This document shows, piece after piece, positions 33,441 through 37,889 of a DNA stretch of 37,889 bases. The DNA is from Caldilineaceae bacterium bin34. Its GTDB lineage: Bacteria; Chloroflexota; Anaerolineae; Caldilineales; Caldilineaceae. The notes under the pieces are model-generated. The model was given only the letters and a program-made list of their open reading frames with translations. It ran no database searches and was not told the origin of the DNA. The stretch spans positions 1 through 37,889 of the forward strand of contig MPMO01000049.1 in NCBI GenBank assembly GCA_002238555.1, given 5' to 3'. Both the position numbers and the translations under genes were made by a program. Positions within the stretch are counted from its first letter, which is position 1, and every line of letters starts with the position of its first letter.

Positions 33441-33971
33441 GTGAACAACCGTCCGTCGCGCTCCATTCGGTTGGGTTTTTGGGTTTTGGTCGCGGCAGCG
33501 CTTCTGGCTGCCTGCGCGCCCAATCCGACCGCCCAGCTGATCTCGCCCAACATGGTGGCCATCACCGAAGCCGGGATTGTCCTGATCGTCAAGGAGGTCC
33601 CCAAGCTGACCGAATTGACCCGCGACCAGGTGATGGCGGATGTGCCGGCCGCAATCGTGGCGGCCATCGAGGCCGGCGACATTGAGGAAGGCATGCAGAT
33701 CTCCGAACTCCAGGGATGCGCCGGTTGCCACAGCCTAGTGGAGGACGAGGTGCTGTCCGGCCCCAGCTGGTACGACATCGGCAACACGGCCGTGGGCAGA
33801 GTGGACGGTGAAAGCCCGGCCCTTTACTTCTACAACAGCATCACCAGCCCCAACAGCTTTGTGGTGAGGCGGTTCGACAGCGGCGTGATGCCCGACAACT
33901 TCGAGGAGACCCTGTCGGACGAGGAGATGGGCCACTTGATTGCCATGCTCCTATCCTTGGTTGAGGACTAG
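33441..33971 (+). CDS. Monohaem cytochrome c lipoprotein
   Basis: 176 residues, GTG start with no strong ribosome site. Signal with lipobox LLAAC puts the lipidated Cys at 25. The single haem motif is C93-A-G-C96-H97 and the distal ligand is probably M150 (DSGVMPDNF). The segment before the haem (26-90) is helical and charged, without a second domain. It would be a membrane-tethered electron carrier facing outside. An extended -10 (TGCTACACT, about 33378-33386) lies about 60 bases upstream and could drive it. No oxidase genes are next to it. Confidence 0.88.
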   Translation: MNNRPSRSIRLGFWVLVAAALLAACAPNPTAQLISPNMVAITEAGIVLIVKEVPKLTELTRDQVMADVPAAIVAAIEAGDIEEGMQISELQGCAGCHSLVEDEVLSGPSWYDIGNTAVGRVDGESPALYFYNSITSPNSFVVRRFDSGVMPDNFEETLSDEEMGHLIAMLLSLVED

Positions 33972-34078
33972 ACGGGCGCGGCCCGCGATGGGGCCTCCCG
34001 CAGTGCAAATCCGGGACGCGAACCCGGTCAAGGCGAACGTAACGGACTCTTGAAGCCGTTCGGCGTACCATTGCCTGT

Positions 34079-35164
34079 ATGGCGGACCGGTTCCAGGAAG
34101 CTCCCTGGCTAGAACAACGGCGGTGCCCGTACTGTGGCACACGCGTGGCACAGCAGGCCAAGACCTGCTTCATGTGCGGCCGCGAAGTTCGCATCAGGCC
34201 GTCCCGGCGCAGGCTCGGCCAGAGGATCAGCCCGATTTGGATGATTGTCGCCGTGCTGCTGGGCCTGTTGGTCTGGCAGATTGCCGGCCGGGACGGTCCC
34301 GGTCCCGGCGAGTCCGCTCCGGAGGTTGTGGTGCTGCCGCCTACCTTGCCTCCGCCCACCTACACGCCGGAGCCGACGCGCACCCCGACACCCAGGCCGC
34401 CAACGCCCACCCCCTGGGTGCCCACCCCCGTTGTCCACACGGTGCAGTCCGGCGAGGTTCTGCAGTACATTGCAACCCTGTACGGGATCACGGTGGACGA
34501 ACTGATGGTGGAGAACGAAATGACCTCGACCATAATCCACTCCGGCGATCGGCTGGTGATTCCGGGTCAGTTCGAAAATCCGCCCACCCCCACCCCCGAG
34601 GGCGGGACTCCCCGGACCGGTTACTTCACGTACAAGGTGCAGCCCGGGGACAGCGTCATCGGCATCGCCTACAGGTTTGGGGCCTCGCCCGAGGAGATCT
34701 TCGATGCCAACAGCCTGACCCCTTCGTCCCTCCTCTACAAGGATGATGTCCTGCAGGTGCCCGTTCCGTTGTTTTCGGATGCCGTGGAGGTCTCCAGCGA
34801 TCTGGCGCCGCGGGTGACCAATGCCATCTATGCCGCACCCAAACTGCTCCATCCCAGCAATGCGGCCCTGGTGGCACGCCAGGACCCGGTGAATTTCCGG
34901 TGGCTGCCGGTGGATATTCTGGCGCCCAACGAATGGTATGTCCTGCGCATCTGGACCAACCAGGGGGATGATCCACCCACGATCTGGACCAAGGCCACGA
35001 GCCATCGGATGGAAACCAGCATGGCTCCCGTGGAGGGCGGCAGCCGGGAATACTTCTGGCATGTGACGGTCGTGCGCGTGGTGGCTCCGACCCTTCCCGG
35101 AGCCCCCAGGGAGTTGGAATCGGCCAGCCTGACCAGCGAAGAGCGTCGGTTCACCTGGCAGTAG
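34079..35164 (+). CDS. Zinc-ribbon, single-pass membrane protein with two LysM domains
   Basis: 361 residues. The N-terminus has a zinc ribbon, C16/C19 (CPYC) and C30/C33 (CFMC). A membrane helix follows at about 50-67 (SPIWMIVAVLLGLLVWQIAG). Next comes a Pro/Thr-rich stalk (about 85-115, repeats of TPTPRPP type). Two LysM domains lie at about 118-163 (HTVQSGEVLQYIATLYGIT) and 183-228 (YKVQPGDSVIGIAYRFGAS). The C-terminal part (260-361) looks like a beta-sandwich (NFRWLPVDILAPNEWYVLRI). The ribbon would be cytoplasmic and the LysM domains outside, binding a glycan. This domain order is familiar from Chloroflexota. No clear ribosome site is seen at the ATG. Confidence 0.88.
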   Translation: MADRFQEAPWLEQRRCPYCGTRVAQQAKTCFMCGREVRIRPSRRRLGQRISPIWMIVAVLLGLLVWQIAGRDGPGPGESAPEVVVLPPTLPPPTYTPEPTRTPTPRPPTPTPWVPTPVVHTVQSGEVLQYIATLYGITVDELMVENEMTSTIIHSGDRLVIPGQFENPPTPTPEGGTPRTGYFTYKVQPGDSVIGIAYRFGASPEEIFDANSLTPSSLLYKDDVLQVPVPLFSDAVEVSSDLAPRVTNAIYAAPKLLHPSNAALVARQDPVNFRWLPVDILAPNEWYVLRIWTNQGDDPPTIWTKATSHRMETSMAPVEGGSREYFWHVTVVRVVAPTLPGAPRELESASLTSEERRFTWQ

Positions 35165-35181
35165 ACGCTGCCGGGCGGACT

Positions 35182-36552
35182 TCAGGCTACGGGTCTGAGC
35201 CACTGGAACAGCCTGGCCACACGCGCACCCAGACAACCCTGCGGTGCCTGGGGTTCGCTCCGGTCCGGCGCCTCCGCGGGGGAGCCTGCTTCCCCGTCCG
35301 GCCGGGCCGGCACGGGTTCCGACCCGGGCAGCGGCTCCGGCATCAGGGAGTGAACGGCGGCCCATCCGTCCAATTGGCCGGCACCCTGGATCGTGGTGGG
35401 AAGATTGAACGACCGGCAATTCAACTGCAGGAGGGCCTTGATTTCGGCCGGGGTCAACTCCGGCTGTTGCTCCCTCATCAGGAGGACGAGGCCCGACACC
35501 AGGGGGGCCGCCATGCTGGTTCCACTCATGATGGTGTGGTGCTGGTCCACCACGTCGCCCAGCTGGCTGCCGGCGGCCCTGGCGCCGACAATGTTGTAGC
35601 CCGGCGCCAGCAGGTCCGGCTTGAGCAGCCCCTGCTGTGTGGGACCCCGGCTGCTGAACGAAGCCACCGTTCCCATGCCGTCCGTGGCTCCGACCGTAAT
35701 CACACGGGCGGCGCTGCCGGGGCTGCCGATGGATTGGGGCCTGGGACCTGAATTGCCGGCGGCGGCCACGATCACCGTGCCCTGATCGCTCAGTGCATTG
35801 CAGAGTGCGCTGAGCGGATCTTCGCCAACCATGTTGATGTCGGTGCCCACGGAAAGGTTCAGCACCTGTGCTCCGCTGTCCACCAGCCACTCAAGCCCGG
35901 TCATGACCCTGCTCATGCGCCCGGCACCGCCGAAGTTGAGGACCCTGGCGGAGAGAATGTGGGCGCGCGGGGCCACCCCGACATAGCGGTGGTTGCTGGC
36001 GGCACCCGAGCCTGCGGCGAGGGAGCTGACATGGGTACCGTGGCCGTCGGGATCGCCCTCTGCCGGGCGCGGTGTGAAGTCCCTGACCCCCGCCACCCGG
36101 CCTTCGAAGTCCGGGTGCGTTTGATCCAGTCCGGTGTCGGCAATGCCGACGACCGTGCCCGAACCGTAGAGCCCCCAATCCTCCCAGATGCGTGGCGCGC
36201 CCAGTTCCATCCCTGCGCGATCCAGGCATGTGGTGCACAGGGCGTCGTACCAGATGGAGCGCACCGTGTCGTTGTCGGCCAGCGCATGGACATCGGTCCG
36301 GCGCATGCGGGTGGCGGACCAGGGCAGCACGGTGCCCAGATGGCCGGCGGACAGCCCGGATCGGCTGCGGGTTCCCTGGCGGTGGAAGGCCTGCAACTCG
36401 TCCCGATCGCCAAACATGACGATCACGGGCACATCGTCGCTGCGCGTGGAGGCTTGCGCAGTCAGGATGGCCGGATCGATTTTGGGATTGAGGGTTTCCA
36501 CACGCGGGCCCGGGAGAAGCAGGATGTCAAAGGCGGCGTGTGGCCCACGCAC
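35182..36552 (-). CDS. Subtilisin-like serine protease (S8 family)
   Basis: 456 residues from a GTG start. The catalytic triad is complete: Asp in VVGIADTGLDQTHPDF, His in DGHGTHVSSLAAG, Ser in MSGTSMAAPLVSG. The oxyanion Asn is in AAAGNSGP. A region of about 130 residues before the Asp block may be a propeptide-like domain. No classical signal peptide is seen: hydrophobic residues 8-13 are too few. So it is either intracellular or the true start lies elsewhere. A Pro/Glu-rich tail (about 400-440) follows the protease domain, ending in an amphipathic helix with a single Cys. It is convergent with the LysM gene, 17 bases apart. Confidence 0.9.
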   Translation of the reverse strand: MRGPHAAFDILLLPGPRVETLNPKIDPAILTAQASTRSDDVPVIVMFGDRDELQAFHRQGTRSRSGLSAGHLGTVLPWSATRMRRTDVHALADNDTVRSIWYDALCTTCLDRAGMELGAPRIWEDWGLYGSGTVVGIADTGLDQTHPDFEGRVAGVRDFTPRPAEGDPDGHGTHVSSLAAGSGAASNHRYVGVAPRAHILSARVLNFGGAGRMSRVMTGLEWLVDSGAQVLNLSVGTDINMVGEDPLSALCNALSDQGTVIVAAAGNSGPRPQSIGSPGSAARVITVGATDGMGTVASFSSRGPTQQGLLKPDLLAPGYNIVGARAAGSQLGDVVDQHHTIMSGTSMAAPLVSGLVLLMREQQPELTPAEIKALLQLNCRSFNLPTTIQGAGQLDGWAAVHSLMPEPLPGSEPVPARPDGEAGSPAEAPDRSEPQAPQGCLGARVARLFQWLRPVA

Positions 36553-36581
36553 CAGGCTGAGTCGATTCTATCACCGGCAAG

Positions 36582-36608
36582 GCGAACCGGCCGCGCAAGC
36601 CGGTTCGC
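36582..36608. promoter_or_regulatory. Perfect 10-bp dyad between divergent protease and SDR genes
   Basis: GCGAACCGGC and GCCGGTTCGC flank a 7-base spacer (CGCGCAA). It sits 30 bases before the protease start and 54 bases before the SDR start. Both genes point away from it, so it cannot be a terminator for either. An operator for a dimeric regulator controlling both promoters is the simplest reading. A mobile-element hairpin is an alternative. Confidence 0.45.
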
Positions 36609-36661
36609 GGCATACAATGGATTTCCGATCCCAAGCGAACCCGGTGCCGGGGCCGAACGGA

Positions 36662-37483
36662 ATGCTGAAACGGAAAATCCAGGCAGTCTACTGTGGCAAG
36701 GTTGTGGTCCTGACGGGCGCGACGCAGGGCATCGGACGCCAGATGTGCCTGCGTTTGGCGGGCGTGGGCGCCCAAGTGGTCATGGCCGCGCGCAACCGGG
36801 AACGCCTGGACGCTTTGACGTCCGACTGTTCAGACCTTCCCGGCTCGGTCCTCGCAGTCCCCACCGACATTGCCTCGGAGCCGCAATGCCGGGCCTTGAT
36901 GGAGGAAGCCCACCGTGCCCATGGACGCATTGATGTTCTCATCAACAACGCGGGCTTGTCCATGTGGTCGCGCGTCGACGAACTGGAAGATCTGGGCCTG
37001 TTGCGGCGCATAATGGATGTGAACTATTTGGGAAGTGCCTATTGTTCCTGCCATGCCCTGCCTTTCCTGAAGGAAACCCGTGGCCGCCTGGGATTGGTGG
37101 CTAGCCTGACAGGTCGGATTCCGGTGCCTACGCGGGCACCCTATGCGGCCAGCAAGATTGCGGCCGCCCGTTTCCACGAGTCCCTGCGGGTGGAACTTCA
37201 CGGTTCCGGCGTCAGCGTCACCGTCACATTTCCCGATTGGGTGGCAACCACCATTCGGCAAAATTCCCTGGGATCCGACAACAAACCCCTAGGCTACAGC
37301 CCCGCCCAGGAGGAACATATGATGACCGCAGCGGCCTGCGCCGACATTGCGCTGACGGACATTGCCCTGCGCCGCCGGGGGCGTATTCTTTCCCTGCGCG
37401 GCAATGCCGCGGTGTTAATAAAGCAATTTTGGCCGGGCTTGGTTGAATTGATTGCACGGCGTGCCATCCACAAGGGCAAATAG
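36662..37483 (+). CDS. Short-chain dehydrogenase/reductase (SDR)
   Basis: 273 residues from the ATG at 36662, which begins nine residues before the first strand (CGKVVVLTGATQGIG); an upstream ATG at 36617 would add 15 residues. Motifs: TGATQGIG for cofactor binding, INNAG, catalytic Ser in VASLTG, and YAASK (Tyr-x3-Lys). A basic residue after the second strand (AARNRERL) suggests NADP(H) preference. Classical SDR length. The C-terminal helix is hydrophobic and basic (FWPGLVELIARRAIHKGK), perhaps membrane-associated. Substrate is unknown. Confidence 0.93.
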   Translation: MLKRKIQAVYCGKVVVLTGATQGIGRQMCLRLAGVGAQVVMAARNRERLDALTSDCSDLPGSVLAVPTDIASEPQCRALMEEAHRAHGRIDVLINNAGLSMWSRVDELEDLGLLRRIMDVNYLGSAYCSCHALPFLKETRGRLGLVASLTGRIPVPTRAPYAASKIAAARFHESLRVELHGSGVSVTVTFPDWVATTIRQNSLGSDNKPLGYSPAQEEHMMTAAACADIALTDIALRRRGRILSLRGNAAVLIKQFWPGLVELIARRAIHKGK

Positions 37484-37889
37484 TGCACGGCACGGGTCCG
37501 GAGGATCGGTTGCCCGGGTTGGCGATGGGGTATTGAACAGGATCGATGCGCGGGATTGTCCGGTTTGATGGACAGATCGGTTTTGTCTACACCGGGGGAC
37601 ATTGACATTGGTGCCTTCGGCCAGACAACTGCGCGAGGTCAAGCGGAGCATTCGGCTGTCTGTGCTCGCGCTGCGTCACCGGTAGGCCGTGCCGACGGGG
37701 ACCGGAAGGCGTCTCTGGCTGATGGTTGCCGCCGAGCGACTTGCCTAGGGCATCGAACTCGACGAACAGGACTCTTCAGGATGAATAGGGGCTTATATCG
37801 ATGAGTTGACAATCGATACGCAATCCGGCCCTGGTGGACCGGACCGCACAGGCGTGGGCGGACCCCGCCTGCCGTGTTCGCGGGTCGTC
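37484..37889. other. Right-end region, no gene recognised
   Basis: About 400 bases with short, stop-interrupted frames on both strands. A minus-strand frame near 37745-37775 reads LFVEFDALGKSLGG, and one at 37590-37660 reads RLTSRSCLAEGTNVNVPRC; these could be pieces of a decayed gene but no family is recognised. No terminator with a T-run after the SDR was found. Confidence 0.35.

Noticed and set aside
35350..35751. Long plus-strand frames antisense to the protease and other genes as real overlapping genes
   Set aside because: They mirror the codon periodicity of the true gene on the other strand and show no domain or ribosome site.

Overview
The window is GC-rich, with dense gene packing, many ATGA start/stop overlaps and several GTG/TTG starts. 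The gene set suggests an uncultured, free-living or host-associated member of Chloroflexota. The main hints are a zinc-ribbon/LysM protein with a Pro-Thr (PTPTP-type) stalk, a CysS-TrmH pair, MoxR-DUF58, and oligopeptide ABC genes mixed with peptidases and amidohydrolases. This placement is inferred from gene content only; there is no rRNA or other taxonomic marker here.

Layout. Bases 1-650 hold a truncated IS605-type tnpB fragment joined to the broken remains of a small nuclease-like gene. Bases 764-4734 carry a complete bacterial RNA-repair operon: hen1 (3'-terminal ribose 2'-O-methyltransferase) overlapping pnkp (5' kinase, 2',3' phosphatase, ligase). Its catalytic residues fall at almost the same residue numbers as in the Clostridium thermocellum enzymes. 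An unrecognised membrane protein follows. Bases 6.7-8.9 kb hold a PhyH-type dioxygenase with a small overlapping partner, a frameshifted AhpD-like pseudogene and a VapBC module with a clear promoter. Bases 9.4-15.1 kb form a peptide uptake and degradation operon: two oligopeptide-type permeases, a divergent M20 protein, a class-A-beta-lactamase-fold serine hydrolase and an amidohydrolase with a His-Pro tail. The matching solute-binding lipoprotein lies at 17.5-19.1 kb on the other strand, beyond an MFS exporter. No ABC ATPase is present.

Bases 19.4-24.4 kb are accessory: an aminotransferase, a second toxin-antitoxin pair (AbrB-type antitoxin with a PIN toxin), a badly decayed tnpB, and a two-gene cassette encoding a RecF/OLD-like ATPase and a Toprim-like protein that resembles two-component phage-defence systems. 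Bases 24.6-29.7 kb hold an M16 peptidase with a strong terminator and the moxR-DUF58 pair. Bases 29.8-31.05 kb are a nested mobile-element scar. A tnpB pseudogene there has an in-frame amber codon and an altered RuvC acid. Its 3' end is split by a 113-bp MITE-like element with terminal inverted repeats and a perfect 10-bp target duplication. An inverted copy of the same 3' end lies on the far side.

Bases 31.1-37.5 kb look like core genome: cysS, a TrmH/RlmB-type methyltransferase, a monohaem cytochrome c lipoprotein, the LysM protein, a subtilisin-like protease and an SDR. The last 400 bases hold no gene that I recognise.

The clearest new observations are the MITE inserted in the tnpB end, the three separately decayed tnpB loci, the ATPase/Toprim cassette, and the M20 protein lacking canonical metal ligands. 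The RNA-repair operon is intact and lies next to nuclease remnants.
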